Below, piece after piece: positions 26,618 to 35,616 of a stretch of DNA of 54,710 bases. The stretch is taken from the NCBI RefSeq assembly GCF_003007735.2, contig NZ_PXNQ02000016.1, positions 1 through 54,710 on the forward strand. The letters are read 5' to 3'. The stretch is from Paracoccus methylarcula (GTDB lineage Bacteria; Pseudomonadota; Alphaproteobacteria; Rhodobacterales; Rhodobacteraceae). Numbering within the stretch: the first letter of the stretch is position 1; each line of letters starts with the position of its first letter. The notes under the pieces are model-generated. The model was not told where the DNA came from, did no database searches, and was given only the letters and a program-made list of their open reading frames with translations. The position numbers and the translations under genes are program-made.

Positions 26618-27758
26618 CGTTACAGGCGAACTGGTCCTATCCCACCACGATCAAATTCGGGGCCGGACGCATCCGCGAACTGGCCGATCATTGCAAATCC
26701 GTGGGCATGGCCCGCCCGCTACTGGTCACCGACAGGGCGCTGGCCGGGCTGCCGATCACCGCGCAGGCGCTGGACATCCTTGAGGCGGCGGGATTGGGTC
26801 GGGCGGTTTTCGCGCAGGTCGATCCGAATCCGAACGAGCGCAACATGGCCGAGGGCATCGCCGCCTACAAGGCGGGCGATCATGACGGGGTGATCTGTTT
26901 CGGCGGCGGCTCGGCGCTGGATCTGGGCAAGATGGTCGCGCTGATGGTCGGACAATCCATCCCGGTTTGGGACCTGGAGGATGTCGGCGACTGGTGGACC
27001 CGCGCCGATGCATCGAGGATCGCGCCGATCATTGCCGTGCCGACCACGGCGGGAACCGGATCCGAGGTCGGGCGCGCGGGGGTGCTGACCAATTCGGAAA
27101 CCCACAAGAAGAAGATCATCTTCCATCCGAAACTGCTGCCCGCCGTCACCATCTGCGATCCGGAACTGACCATCGGCATGCCGAAACCCATCACCGCTGG
27201 CACCGGCATGGACGCTTTCGCGCATTGCCTCGAGGCATTCTGCTCGCCCCATTACCACCCGATGAGCCAGGGGATCGCGCTGGAAGGGCTGCGGCTGGTC
27301 AATGAATACCTGCCCCGCGCCTATGCCACCCCCGACGATATCGAGGCCCGCGCCCAGATGATGAGCGCCGCGGCCATGGGCGCGGTTGCCTTCCAGAAGG
27401 GGTTGGGCGCGATTCATTCGCTGAGCCATCCGGTCGGCGCAATCTATGGCACCCATCACGCACGACCAATGCCGTGGTCATGCCGGTGGTGCTGGATTTC
27501 AACCGCCCCGCCATCGAGGACCGTTTGGGCCGGGCGGCGGACTACCTGGGTATCCGGGGCGGTTTCGACGGCTTCCGCGCCCGGGTGATGGAACTGCGCG
27601 CCGAACTGGCCATTCCCGCGAACCTCACCGAGCTGGGCGTGGAGCGGGACCGGCTGGACGAACTGACCGAAATGGCATTGGAGGATCCGTCCTGCGGCGG
27701 AAACCCGGTCGAGATGACCCGGGAAAACACCCGCGCCCTGTTCGACGCCTGCATGTAG
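26614..27758 (+). pseudogene. Iron-type alcohol dehydrogenase, frameshifted
   Basis: This is a group III (iron-dependent) alcohol dehydrogenase: TIKFGAGRIRELADHC, GVICFGGGSALDLGKMVAL (NAD site), PTTAGTGSEVGRAGVL, then GTGMDAFAHCLEAFCSPHYH and GAIHSLSHPVGAIYGTHH carrying the metal-binding Asp and His residues. Just after GTHH the frame is lost at about 27459-27461; the continuation AVVMPVVLDFNRPAIEDRLG is in the next frame and ends at 27758. Total length is 1145 bases, one short of 382 codons. The expected CACGGCACG reads CACGCACG, so one G is missing. Everything else is intact, so it may be a sequence error. It would oxidise the alcohol group of the glutamylated substrate. Confidence 0.85.
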
Positions 27759-27873
27759 ACGCGCGGGCTGGCCGAGGAGAGAATTTCGTTCCATACCTGA
27801 CCCGACGGACAGTGCCGGCCTTGGGTTGCGCCGGATGAAGCGGCCCGACATTTGGATGCAGGATGGACCCCGG

Positions 27874-28605
27874 ATGACACAGAAGACATTATTGCTGACC
27901 GGCGCGAGCCGCGGCATCGGGCATGCGACGGTCAAGGTATTTCAAGCGGCCGGCTGGCGCGTGCTGACGGTATCGCGCAGCGCCTTTGACTCGCGCTGCC
28001 CATGGCATGGCGGCGCCACCGATCATTTCCAGAGCGACCTTTCCGACCCGGCGGCACGCAGGGAACTGACGGCACGGCTGCGCGCGACGCTGGACGGCAC
28101 CGGGCTGCATGCCATCGTCAATAACGCGGGCATCTCGCCCAAGGGCGAGGGCGGCACCCGAATGGGCGTGGCCGAAAGCAGCGACGAGCTGTGGCAGCAG
28201 GTGCTGGCGGTCAATCTCGTGGGACCGGCGGTGCTGATGCGCGACCTGCTGCCCGAATTGGAACGGGGGCGCGGCGCGGTGGTCAATGTCGGCTCCATCG
28301 TCGGCTCGCGGGTGCATCCTTTCGCGGGGGCGGCCTATGCCTGCTCCAAGGCCGCGCTCGCCGCCCTGACCCGCGAGGCCGCCGCCGAGCTCGGCCCAAG
28401 GGGAATCCGCGTGAACCTGGTCACACCGGGCGAGATCGATACCGAGATCCTGTCCCCCGGCACCGAGGACATGGCGCGGATCATCCCGCTCCGGCGGCTT
28501 GGTACGCCCGACGAGGTGGCTCGGGTGGTGCTGTTCCTCTGCTCGGAACAGGCATCCTATGTCAACGCCGCCTCGATCGACGTGAATGGCGGCCAGCATG
28601 CCTGA
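27874..28605 (+). CDS. Short-chain dehydrogenase/reductase
   Basis: The product of about 243 residues is a classical SDR: LLLTGASRGIGHATVKVF (nucleotide motif), IVNNAGISPKGEGG, VVNVGSIVGSRVHPFAGAAY with catalytic Ser, AYACSKAALAALTREAA with Tyr-x3-Lys, and IRVNLVTPGEIDTEI. The end ASYVNAASIDVNGGQHA is typical. I prefer the ATG at 27874, with AGGATGG upstream, over in-frame starts at 27826 and 27856. It lies 115 bases after the alcohol dehydrogenase on the same strand and is probably part of the catabolic unit, but its substrate is not known. The next gene, dnaE, is convergent. Confidence 0.88.
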   Translation: MTQKTLLLTGASRGIGHATVKVFQAAGWRVLTVSRSAFDSRCPWHGGATDHFQSDLSDPAARRELTARLRATLDGTGLHAIVNNAGISPKGEGGTRMGVAESSDELWQQVLAVNLVGPAVLMRDLLPELERGRGAVVNVGSIVGSRVHPFAGAAYACSKAALAALTREAAAELGPRGIRVNLVTPGEIDTEILSPGTEDMARIIPLRRLGTPDEVARVVLFLCSEQASYVNAASIDVNGGQHA

Positions 28606-28635
28606 CCACGGGGGCCGCGCCAGGACACGGCCCGG

Positions 28636-28672
28636 CCCCTTCTTCTTCATGTAAATATCCTCTGGGGGGTGC
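28636..28672 (-). repeat. Dispersed intergenic repeat, copy B
   Basis: On the minus strand this reads CCCCCCAGAGGATATTTACA then TGAAGAAGAAGGGG, matching the core of copy A with two changes. It lies in the 172-base gap between the convergent SDR and dnaE genes. The GC-rich hairpin arm next to the core is less clear here than in copies A and C. Confidence 0.65.
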
Positions 28673-28777
28673 CGGTTGGTCGCGCCACTGGTTCGAGATA
28701 CCTGCCGGCGACGGGATGTGCCCCCTCTGGACCTGGCGGGACGGAACCGCCCTCCCCGCCCTCTCTGGTCCCGTCCG

Positions 28778-31700
28778 CTATTGCTCGACCACGTCCAGCA
28801 CTCCCGGCACAGCCCGCAGGGCCTGCCGTGCGGGCGTGGTCAGCGGCGCGTCATTGGCGACCTCGATCTCGATCAGTTCATCGCCCTCGCGGATGCGCAG
28901 CAGGACCGGGCCGCGGCTGCGGGAGGGCACGGTGATCTCGTCCTTGATCCGGCCCAGCACCTCGGCCAGGCGCGGCACCGTGTCGGCCCCCTGCATCTCG
29001 ACCGCCAGCGATCCAGCCCCGGCATCGGCGACCGCATCCTCCAGCCCGGTGACGGAATTGGCCAGCATCTTCACCTGGTCGCCCGAGGGTTCGACCTTGA
29101 CCTGCAGCACGACATTCTCGCCCGGCTCCAGCCGGTCGCGGGCGGCATTCAACAGGTCCGAGAAGACGGTGACCTCGTACAGCCCGGTCGGATCGGACAG
29201 GCTGACAAAGGCATATTGCGTGCCCTTCGCCGATTTGCGCTCCTGCCGCGCCGCGACGGTTCCGGCGATCTGCGTGACCAGCGGCCCGCCCTCGGCCTCG
29301 GCGGTGATCTCGGCCAGGGTCTGCACTTTCTTGCGGCGCAGCGCGGGCAGGTAATCGTCCAGCGGGTGGCCGGACAGGTAGAAGCCGACGGCGCGATGTT
29401 CCTCCCCCAGCTTCTCGGCGGGCAGCCAGACCTGCGCGACGGCGGGGCGCGGCGGCGGCAGGTCCTCTCCCCCGCCGAAAAGCGAGGATTGCGAGGATAC
29501 CGCCTGCTCCTGCACCGCCATGGACCATGCCACCAGTGCGTCCAGCGATTTCAGCACCCGCGACCGGTTGTCGTCGAGCAGGTCGAACGCCCCTGCCCGC
29601 GCCAGCATTTCCAGCGAGCGCTTGCCCACCCGGCGCATATCGACGCGGCGGGCAAAATCATTCAGATCGGCAAAACCCGTCTCGCCCCGCGCCGTCTCGA
29701 TCAGGCGCATGGCCTCGACGCCGACGCCTTTCAGCGCGCCCAGGGCATAATGGATGCGCCCCTCCTTCACGGTAAAGAGCGGCGCCGAGCGGTTCACGCA
29801 GGGCGGCACGATCTCTATCCCCATCCGGTCGCATTCGCGTTTATAGACCGCCAGCTTGTCGGTCAGGTGAAGATCGCAATTCATCACCGCCGCCATGAAT
29901 TCGACCGGGTGATTGGCCTTCAGCCATGCCGTCTGGTAACTGACCACGGCATAGGCGGCGGCATGCGACTTGTTGAAACCGTAATTGGCGAATTTCTCAA
30001 GCAGGTCAAAGACTTCGCCCGCCTTTTTCTCGTCCACGCCATTGGCCACCGAGCCCTTGATGAATTTTGGCCGTTCCTTGGCCATCTCGGCGGCGATCTT
30101 CTTGCCCATCGCCCGGCGCAGCAAATCCGCGCCGCCAAGCGAATAGCCCGCCATGACCTGCGCGATCTGCATCACCTGTTCCTGGTAGACGATGATGCCC
30201 TGCGTTTCTTCAAGGATATGGTCGATCAGGGGATGGATCGAGGTCAGGTCGCGGACGCCGTTCTTGACCTCGCAATAGGTCGGAATGTTCTCCATCGGGC
30301 CGGGACGATACAGCGCGACGAGCGCCACGATATCCTCGATGCAGGTCGGCCCCATCCGCCGCAGCGCGTCCATCATGCCCGAGCTTTCGACCTGGAACAC
30401 CGCTACCGTGCGGGCGCTGGCAAAGAGGTCATAGGTCGGCTTGTCGTCCAGCGGGATCAGGTTGATCTGGTCCACCGCGCCCTCGGGCGGTTCATAGAGT
30501 TCCCGCCCGTCGGCGGCGATATGCAGATGCCGCCCGCCGCCCCGGATCAGGTCCACGGCGTTCTGGATCACGGTCAGCGTCTTGAGCCCGAGGAAGTCGA
30601 ATTTCACCAGCCCGGCCTGTTCCACCCATTTCATGTTGAACTGGGTCGCGGGCATGTCCGAGGCCGGGTCGCGGTAAAGCGGCACCAGTTGATCCAGGGG
30701 CCGGTCGCCGATCACCACCCCGGCCGCATGGGTCGAGGCGTTGCGGTAAAGCCCCTCCAGCTTCTCGGCATAATCCAGCAGGCGCCCGATCACCTCTTCG
30801 CGCGCGGCTTCACGCAGGCGCGGTTCCTCGGCGCGGGCCTTGGTGATGGAGACGGGCTTGACCCCTTCGACCGGGATCAGCTTGGATAGCCGATCCACCT
30901 GACCATAAGGCAATTGCAGCACCCGGCCCACGTCGCGCACCGCCGCCTTGGACAGAAGCGCGCCGAAGGTGATGATCTGGCCGACCTTCTCGCGGCCATA
31001 TTTGCCCTGCACATACTGGATCACCTCTTCGCGGCGATCCATGCAGAAATCGATGTCGAAATCCGGCATCGAGACCCGTTCGGGGTTTAGAAACCGCTCG
31101 AACAGCAGGTTGTAACGCAATGGATCCAAATCAGTAATCGTCAATGCATAGGCCACGAGAGAACCCGCGCCCGAACCCCGTCCCGGCCCCACCGGAATGC
31201 CGTGATCCTTGGCCCATTTGATGAAATCGGCCACGATCAGGAAATAGCCGGGAAAGCCCATCTGCTCGATGATGCCCAGTTCGAATTCCAGCCGCTCGTG
31301 ATATTCATTCACCGGGACGGCATGGGGGATCACCTTCAGCCGCGCCTCCAGCCCCTCGCGGGACTGGCGGCGCAATTCCTCGACCTCGTCATCGGCGAAA
31401 CGCGGCAGGATCGGCTTGTGGCGGCTGACGGCGAAGGCGCAGCGGCGGGCGATCTCGACGGTATTTTCCAGCGCCTCGGGCAGGTCGGCGAACAGCACCG
31501 CCATTTCCTCGGGCGATTTGAAATAATGCTGCGGGGTCAGGCGGCGGCGCGGCTGCGGCTGATCGAGATAGGCTTTCTCGGCGATGCAGATCAGCGCGTC
31601 ATGCGCCTCGAAGATCTCGGGCCGGGGGAAATAGACGTCATTGGTCGCGACAAGCGGCAGGTCCTTGTCATAGGCCAGCGCGATCAGCCCCGCCTCGGAT

Positions 31701-32248
31701 GCGGCCTCGGCCTCCATCGGCTTGCCGTTGCCGTCCCGGTGGCGCTGCAATTCGACATAGAGCCGGGTCGGAAAGGCCGCCGCCAGCCGGTCCGCAAGGG
31801 CTGCGGCCTGGGCGGCATGGCCCTGCGCGATCATCCGGCCCAGGGGCCCGGCCGCGCCGCCGGTCAGGCAGATCAGCCCCTCGGCCCTTTCGCAAAGCTC
31901 GTCCAGGGTGACATGCACCGGCGCGTTGCCTTCACGCAGGTAGAGGCAGGTCGAAAGCGACATCAGGTTGAGCCAGCCCGCCTGGTTCTGCGCCAGCAGC
32001 ACGACCGGGCCGGTTTCATCCGCCTGCAGGGTGATCTGGCAGCCGATGATCGGCTGCACCCCCTTCTCCATCGCCTTCACGCTGAATTCCAGCGCCGCGA
32101 ACATGGCGTCCGTATCGGTCAGCGCCACGGCGGGCATCCCGGCCTCGGCGGCAAGCGCCGGCAGCTTGCCCACGGGAATCGCGCCTTCCAGCAGGGAATG
32201 CTCGGAATGGGTGCGCAGATGGATGAATCGGGGAGATTTCGATAACAT
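28778..32248 (-). CDS. dnaE: DNA polymerase III alpha subunit
   Basis: The 1156-residue protein is the replicative polymerase catalytic subunit. An N-terminal PHP domain (FIHLRTHSEHSLLEGAIPV onward, about residues 8-210) is followed by the catalytic palm with GPGRGSGAGSLVAYAL and MPDFDIDFCMDRREE near residue 394, which holds catalytic Asp residues. A helix-hairpin-helix and tandem helices follow (GYSLGGADLLRRAMGKK, FNKSHAAAYAVVSYQTAWLK). A late OB-fold domain (TQIAGTVAARQERKSAKGTQ) comes near residue 1000. I start at 32248 (MLSKSPRF), six codons inside the open frame. It is a full-length housekeeping gene with no unusual features. Confidence 0.95.
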   Translation of the reverse strand: MLSKSPRFIHLRTHSEHSLLEGAIPVGKLPALAAEAGMPAVALTDTDAMFAALEFSVKAMEKGVQPIIGCQITLQADETGPVVLLAQNQAGWLNLMSLSTCLYLREGNAPVHVTLDELCERAEGLICLTGGAAGPLGRMIAQGHAAQAAALADRLAAAFPTRLYVELQRHRDGNGKPMEAEAASEAGLIALAYDKDLPLVATNDVYFPRPEIFEAHDALICIAEKAYLDQPQPRRRLTPQHYFKSPEEMAVLFADLPEALENTVEIARRCAFAVSRHKPILPRFADDEVEELRRQSREGLEARLKVIPHAVPVNEYHERLEFELGIIEQMGFPGYFLIVADFIKWAKDHGIPVGPGRGSGAGSLVAYALTITDLDPLRYNLLFERFLNPERVSMPDFDIDFCMDRREEVIQYVQGKYGREKVGQIITFGALLSKAAVRDVGRVLQLPYGQVDRLSKLIPVEGVKPVSITKARAEEPRLREAAREEVIGRLLDYAEKLEGLYRNASTHAAGVVIGDRPLDQLVPLYRDPASDMPATQFNMKWVEQAGLVKFDFLGLKTLTVIQNAVDLIRGGGRHLHIAADGRELYEPPEGAVDQINLIPLDDKPTYDLFASARTVAVFQVESSGMMDALRRMGPTCIEDIVALVALYRPGPMENIPTYCEVKNGVRDLTSIHPLIDHILEETQGIIVYQEQVMQIAQVMAGYSLGGADLLRRAMGKKIAAEMAKERPKFIKGSVANGVDEKKAGEVFDLLEKFANYGFNKSHAAAYAVVSYQTAWLKANHPVEFMAAVMNCDLHLTDKLAVYKRECDRMGIEIVPPCVNRSAPLFTVKEGRIHYALGALKGVGVEAMRLIETARGETGFADLNDFARRVDMRRVGKRSLEMLARAGAFDLLDDNRSRVLKSLDALVAWSMAVQEQAVSSQSSLFGGGEDLPPPRPAVAQVWLPAEKLGEEHRAVGFYLSGHPLDDYLPALRRKKVQTLAEITAEAEGGPLVTQIAGTVAARQERKSAKGTQYAFVSLSDPTGLYEVTVFSDLLNAARDRLEPGENVVLQVKVEPSGDQVKMLANSVTGLEDAVADAGAGSLAVEMQGADTVPRLAEVLGRIKDEITVPSRSRGPVLLRIREGDELIEIEVANDAPLTTPARQALRAVPGVLDVVEQ

Positions 32249-32325
32249 GCCGGGACAGTATCGCAATCACGCCGCGCGGTGCAATTGCCCGATCACCGGC
32301 GAGGAGAAATTCACCCGGACCGGCA

Positions 32326-33669
32326 TCATCCCAGCACATCCAGGTAGCTGGAGGACCACCAGCCGACATCATTCTCGATCACGCCCTGCAAGAGCGCGGA
32401 ATGGCGGCGGCGGCGTTCATTGGCGGTCATGCGGATCGCCTTCGCCATCGCCTCGGCCAGTTCCCATGTGTCATGGGGGTTGATGATCAGCGCCTCTTCC
32501 ATCGTCTCGGCGGCACCTGCGAAGCGCGACAGGATCAGCACGCCGGGATCGGAAACGTCCTGCGCCGCCACATATTCCTTGGCGACAAGGTTCATGCCAT
32601 CGGCCAGCGGCGTCACCAGCCCGATCCGCGCCTGCCGATAGAGCCCGGCCAGCACCGCGCGCGGCAGGGCCCGGTGGATGTAACGGATCGGCGTCCAGTT
32701 CACCGTCGCGAATTGGCCGTTGATCCGGCCCGCCAGATGCTCGGTCTCTTCGCGGATGTCGCGATAGGCCTCGACCGCCTCGCGGGTCGGCGGCGCGATC
32801 TGCAGGAAGGAGATCCCTTCATGCAGGTCCGGGTTGTTTTCCAGAAGCGCCTGAAAGGCGCGAAAGCGGTTCGGGATGCCCTTGGAATAATCGAGCCGGT
32901 CCACACCGATGATCAATTCGGACCCGGTCAGGCTGCGCAGGCGATCTTCTGCCGGGGAATGGCGGGCCTCTTCGATGAAGCTGGCGGTGTCGATGCCGAT
33001 CGGGAACACGCCCGCCCGCAGCATCCGCCCCAGCAGGCGGTAGTGATTATCGCCCAGGGGTTCGATCTGCGACAGGTGACCGGCGGCATCCGCGAAATTC
33101 GACAGGTCGCGATGAGCCTGGAAGCCCAGAAGATCGTAATGGGACAGCCATTCGAACATCTCCTCCGGGTTCGGCATGGCCGAGCAACTGGCGAAATCGG
33201 GAAAGGGAATATGCAGGAAATGCCCGATCGGGTTTTCGACCCCGAGCCTGCGCAACTCGGCGGCCAGCGGGAAAAGGTGGTAATCCTGCACCCAGATCCG
33301 GTCATCTTCGCGCAGATGCGGCGCCAGCAGCCGGGCGATCTGCGCATTGACGCGGCGATAGCCGTCAAGGAAATCCCGCTCAATCCGCATCAGGTCCGAG
33401 CGGCCATGACAGACCGGCCAGAGGATCGAGTTGGAATAGCCGAGGTAATATTCCTCGTGATCCCGCGCCGTCAGGTCGAAGGAGGCGCGTTCGAAAGAGG
33501 CTCCGGGATGAAAGACCAACTGGCCTGCGGGCTCTTCCACAGGTTCGCCGGAAAAGCCGACCCATAGCCCGCCCGAGGATCGCAGCGCATCCTTTAGCGC
33601 GACGACGAGACCGCCCGAGGGGTTGTCACCCAGGGGCAGCCGATTCGAGACAATAACCAATCTGGACAT
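32326..33669 (-). CDS. otsA: Trehalose-6-phosphate synthase
   Basis: OtsA joins UDP-glucose and glucose-6-phosphate to make trehalose-6-phosphate, usually for osmotic protection. The 447-residue GT20 protein starts MSRLVIVSNRLPLG and contains SGGLVVALKDALRSSGGLWVG, WVQDYHLFPLAAELR, IGHFLHIPFPD, GVDRLDYSKGIPNRFRAF and TPLADGMNLVAKEYVAAQ. The upstream in-frame ATG at 33735 would run into otsB, so 33669 is chosen. It follows otsB after 13 bases, so the phosphatase gene comes first in this operon. Confidence 0.94.
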   Translation of the reverse strand: MSRLVIVSNRLPLGDNPSGGLVVALKDALRSSGGLWVGFSGEPVEEPAGQLVFHPGASFERASFDLTARDHEEYYLGYSNSILWPVCHGRSDLMRIERDFLDGYRRVNAQIARLLAPHLREDDRIWVQDYHLFPLAAELRRLGVENPIGHFLHIPFPDFASCSAMPNPEEMFEWLSHYDLLGFQAHRDLSNFADAAGHLSQIEPLGDNHYRLLGRMLRAGVFPIGIDTASFIEEARHSPAEDRLRSLTGSELIIGVDRLDYSKGIPNRFRAFQALLENNPDLHEGISFLQIAPPTREAVEAYRDIREETEHLAGRINGQFATVNWTPIRYIHRALPRAVLAGLYRQARIGLVTPLADGMNLVAKEYVAAQDVSDPGVLILSRFAGAAETMEEALIINPHDTWELAEAMAKAIRMTANERRRRHSALLQGVIENDVGWWSSSYLDVLG

Positions 33670-33682
33670 GGGTCCCAGCCTG

Positions 33683-34411
33683 TCAGGAGCGGCAGGCGCT
33701 GTCCAGCCAGCTTCGCAATGCACCGGGATCGGCAAGACGATGCCGGGCGCAGCTTTGCCCTTCGCCGATCTTGATGCCGAAACCGCCGCGCTTTTGCGCC
33801 TCGGCCATGCCCGCCTCGTCGGTCAGGTCGTCGCCGGCATAGACCGGGAGGCGTCCGGCGAATTCCGGCAACTCCATGAGCCGGGCCAGGGCGCGGTCCT
33901 TGCCGGCATCTGCGGGGCGCAGCTCGAAGGCCATCTTGGCGGGCTGGAGGGCGAGCATCGGGTAATCCCCGGCCAGTTCAGCCATCGCTCCGGCGACCCA
34001 TTCCGCGCGTTCGGGGACGGCGCGGTAATGCAGGACGACACCATGCGCCTTGGGCTCGACCATCAGCCCGTCATGGAGCGCGGCCAGATCGCGGGCGCGG
34101 GCATGCAGCGCCGCGACATCCAGCCCCTGCGCATCACCCGCCTCGGCCTCGCGGCCGGGCAAGGCCAGTTCGGCGCCGTGACTGCCCGCGACCCCTCCGG
34201 GGAAGCCCGGCAGGAAGCGGCGCAGATCCGCGACCTCGCGCCCCGAGATCAGCGCGACGGCACCGCCCTGCCGCCGATGGATCCGGTCAAGCAGGCCGGG
34301 CAGGTCATCGGGGATGACGACCGCATCGGGGGTGGGCGCGATCTCGACCAGGCAGCCGTCGAAATCCAGGAACAGCGCGGCGTCAGCGGGCAATCGGGGC
34401 GGTGTCGTCAT
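33683..34411 (-). CDS. otsB: Trehalose-6-phosphate phosphatase
   Basis: OtsB removes the phosphate from trehalose-6-phosphate. The 242-residue HAD-family protein has ALFLDFDGCLVEIAP (nucleophile Asp-x-Asp), VALISGREVADLRRFLPG, a cap region with GSHGAEL, and PVYAGDDLTDEAGM with the metal-binding acidic residues. The start at 34411 has GGAAGG at good spacing; ATGs at 34417 and 34426 are worse placed. It is coupled to otsA downstream and preceded by cobO on the same strand after 26 bases. Confidence 0.92.
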   Translation of the reverse strand: MTTPPRLPADAALFLDFDGCLVEIAPTPDAVVIPDDLPGLLDRIHRRQGGAVALISGREVADLRRFLPGFPGGVAGSHGAELALPGREAEAGDAQGLDVAALHARARDLAALHDGLMVEPKAHGVVLHYRAVPERAEWVAGAMAELAGDYPMLALQPAKMAFELRPADAGKDRALARLMELPEFAGRLPVYAGDDLTDEAGMAEAQKRGGFGIKIGEGQSCARHRLADPGALRSWLDSACRS

Positions 34412-34437
34412 GGGCATGCCTTCCATCGGGGCCGGGT

Positions 34438-35067
34438 TCAGAACTCCACCCCCGGCTGTGCCTTGATGCCATCGCGGAAGGGATGCTTGACCACCGCGAT
34501 CTCGCTGACCAGATCGGCCGCTTCGATCAACTCAGACGGAGCGTTGCGGCCGGTCAGAACGACATGGGTCATCGGCGGCTTCTCGGCGGCAAGAAAGCCG
34601 ATCACCGCCTTCGGGTCGAGGTAGCCATAGCGGAAGGCGATATTGATCTCATCGAGCAGCACCATGCGGATGCCGGGATCGCGGATCAGCTCCTGCGCCC
34701 TGGCCCATGCAGCCTCGGCGGCGGCGATGTCACCGCGCTTGTCCTGGGTTTCCCAGGTGAAGCCCTCGCCCATCGCGTGAAACTGGCAGAGATCGGGGAA
34801 ATGCGTCTCAAGCAGGCGACGCTCGCCGGTGTCGCGGCTGCCCTTGATGAACTGCACCACGGCGCAGGGCATGCCGTGCCCGATACAACGCATGATCATG
34901 CCGAAACCCGAGCTGGATTTTCCCTTGCCCGGCCCGGTATGGACGATCAGCAGCCCCTTTTCGCCGGTCTTGCCTGCCATCATCCGGTCGCGGGCCGCCT
35001 TGATCTGGGACATCTTCTGCGCGTGGCGGGCCTGATCCTCGGCGGAAATGTCGTGGCTGTCGGTCAA
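34438..35067 (-). CDS. cobO: Cob(I)alamin adenosyltransferase
   Basis: This CobO/BtuR-type enzyme adenosylates reduced corrinoid with ATP to form adenosylcobalamin precursors. The 209-residue protein has the P-loop HTGPGKGKSSSGFGM (about 43-57), FIKGSRDTGERRLLE, VLLDEINIAFRYGY and HVVLTGRNAPSELIEAADLV, all family features. The start is a TTG at 35067, supported by AAGGAG about eight bases upstream. It stands alone among otsBA and rppH, away from other cobalamin genes. Confidence 0.93.
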   Translation of the reverse strand: MTDSHDISAEDQARHAQKMSQIKAARDRMMAGKTGEKGLLIVHTGPGKGKSSSGFGMIMRCIGHGMPCAVVQFIKGSRDTGERRLLETHFPDLCQFHAMGEGFTWETQDKRGDIAAAEAAWARAQELIRDPGIRMVLLDEINIAFRYGYLDPKAVIGFLAAEKPPMTHVVLTGRNAPSELIEAADLVSEIAVVKHPFRDGIKAQPGVEF

Positions 35068-35112
35068 GAGATCGCTCCTTCGGTCGGGATCGGCTGGAAG
35101 ATTGGCGGCAGG

Positions 35113-35616
35113 CTATTTCCCCTGGGCTTCAGCGGCAAGGCGGTCGCCGAATGCAGCGAAGACCTGACGATAAACGTCGCGCTTGAAGGGCACGATATGG
35201 GAGATCAGTTCATCGGCGGGCATCCAGCGCCAGCGGTCGAATTCCGGGTGATCGGTATCGATGCGGATGTCGCTGTCGCGGCCCAGGAAGCGCAGCAGGA
35301 ACCATTTCTGCTTTTGCCCGCCATATTTGCCCTTCCAAATCTTGCCCAGCAACTCGGGCGGCAGGTCGTAAAAGACCCAGTCCGGGGCCTCTTCCAGCAG
35401 CTCGACACGGTCGGCACTGACCCCGGTTTCCTCGGTCAGTTCGCGCAGGGCTGCCTCTGCGGGGGTTTCGCCCTTGTCGATTCCGCCCTGCGGCATCTGC
35501 CATGCGCCCTGAGAATCGATGCGCTGGCCCGCGAAGACCAGCCCATCGGCATTCATCAGCACCACGCCCGCACAGGGCCGATAGGGCAAGCCGCCCGGCG
35601 CCTGACGCCCGCTCAT
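35113..35616 (-). CDS. rppH: RNA 5'-pyrophosphohydrolase (Nudix)
   Basis: RppH removes pyrophosphate from mRNA 5' ends and so starts RNA decay. The 167-residue protein begins PYRPCAGVVLMNADG and has WQMPQGGIDKGE followed by the rest of the Nudix box (residues 44-66, with RELTEETG). The later KWFLLRFLG and FDRWRWMPADELISHIVPFK match RppH of other alphaproteobacteria. Its ATG overlaps the ctpA stop as ATGA, so it is translated with ctpA. Confidence 0.94.
   Translation of the reverse strand: MSGRQAPGGLPYRPCAGVVLMNADGLVFAGQRIDSQGAWQMPQGGIDKGETPAEAALRELTEETGVSADRVELLEEAPDWVFYDLPPELLGKIWKGKYGGQKQKWFLLRFLGRDSDIRIDTDHPEFDRWRWMPADELISHIVPFKRDVYRQVFAAFGDRLAAEAQGK

Noticed and set aside
28676..30889. 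737-codon open frame on the plus strand
   Set aside because: It is antisense to dnaE, whose motifs and length are unmistakable.
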